DNA of 32,654 nucleotides from Candidatus Auribacter fodinae (GTDB lineage Bacteria > Auribacterota > Auribacteria > Auribacterales > Auribacteraceae): positions 1 through 32,654 of the forward strand of contig QZJZ01000013.1 in NCBI GenBank assembly GCA_003599815.1, read 5' to 3'. Made by a program: the position numbers and the translations under genes. Shown here piece by piece: positions 32,320 through 32,654 of this stretch. Under the pieces are notes generated by a model. It did not search any database. It was not told where the DNA came from and saw only the letters and a list, made by a program, of their open reading frames with translations. Position 1 is the first letter of the stretch. Each line of letters begins with the position of its first letter.

Positions 32320-32654
32320 CGGTGTTGTCTCCTTTTGGACGTATGATGGACAGTTAATGCAAGATATTATTTTATCGGAAGAATAATAATATCATATTAG
32401 TCTTATAGAGATAATTTGAACGTAATATTTTGATGGTGGTTTTCAGGCTATAAAATAAATATATATATGGCTTTTGTTGTAATTTTATTATGGGAAAGTG
32501 AGAAAAGTTGATGTCTGTTGCGGTGATGGATGGCAAAGGGTAACAATAATTGTAGGGACACCTATGAAAAGGCTACCCGTCAATAGATTTTTTTATCAGG
32601 TTACGGAGTTGACTTTGAGAGCGTTGTGCTAAACACCTATACGCGTTCACAGAC
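32320..32654. other. Upstream region of the chemoreceptor gene
   Basis: About 335 bp of AT-rich sequence to the window edge. It must include the chemoreceptor promoter, but no box pair stands out. TTGTAGGGACACC at 32549-32561 resembles the outer part of the stem-loops in the 270-bp repeats. No ORF was seen. Confidence 0.45.

Noticed and set aside
32372-32379. Sigma-28 promoter for the chemoreceptor
   Set aside because: TCCGATAA resembles the -10 box, but the nearest TAAA-like -35 is at the wrong distance.
1-32654. tRNA, rRNA or c-di-GMP riboswitch
   Set aside because: I searched by eye for T-loop (GGTTCGAATC-like) and riboswitch core patterns and saw no convincing candidate; a covariance search could still find one.

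Overview
The window looks like a chromosomal segment of a free-living, probably anaerobic or microaerophilic Gram-negative bacterium of the PVC superphylum (Lentisphaerota/Kiritimatiellota/Verrucomicrobiota-like). The evidence is a ribonucleotide reductase small subunit that keeps the Chlamydia-type class Ic ligand set, a long tandem-duplicated ThyX, six PEP-CTERM surface proteins, and rubrerythrin. Phylum placement is an inference from gene content; there is no rRNA in the window. No tRNA, rRNA, CRISPR array or intact transposase was seen.

Layout. 1-5.0 kb: a terminator, an exported coiled-coil protein, a discoidin-like PEP-CTERM protein, a DUF805 membrane protein, a SAM methyltransferase and a sulfatase-modifying-factor-like PEP-CTERM protein. 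5.3-9.4 kb (minus strand): an overlapping operon of a LivK-type binding protein, a dCache/HAMP/PAS/PAS histidine kinase and an Rcp1-type response regulator. 9.7-11.3 kb: a PEP-CTERM protein, a rhodanese and a small HTH-like protein. 11.6-13.6 kb: thyX, convergent with an azoreductase-type flavoprotein. 13.7-17.4 kb: a large multi-PAS histidine kinase. 17.85-21.9 kb: nrdA-nrdB, preceded by two NrdR boxes 33 bp apart. 21.9-23.8 kb: an AT-richer pair, an OLD-like AAA ATPase and a DUF4276 Toprim-like protein, which is a candidate defence module. 24-28.9 kb: a membrane protein, three PEP-CTERM genes, an amidohydrolase and repeat-rich spacers. 29.3-32.3 kb: rubrerythrin and a Cache/HAMP chemoreceptor.

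How the genes work together. nrdAB and thyX both serve DNA precursor supply. The binding-protein/kinase/regulator operon, the orphan multi-PAS kinase and the chemoreceptor form a dense sensory set. The PEP-CTERM proteins are presumably exported and processed by an exosortase encoded elsewhere; five of the six have a near-consensus sigma-70 promoter with a 17-bp spacer and the sixth (9738-10403) does too, so all appear individually transcribed.

Two dispersed repeat families occupy the spacers. One is a MITE-like element of about 150 bp (seven copies plus one half copy) with imperfect terminal inverted repeats and a hairpin whose arms covary. The other is a direct repeat of about 270 bp that brackets one PEP-CTERM gene and carries a GACAGACACCAT motif. 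The strongest leads are the class Ic reductase with a missing activation-relay tyrosine, the split-active-site ThyX, the ATPase/DUF4276 pair and the covarying repeat family.
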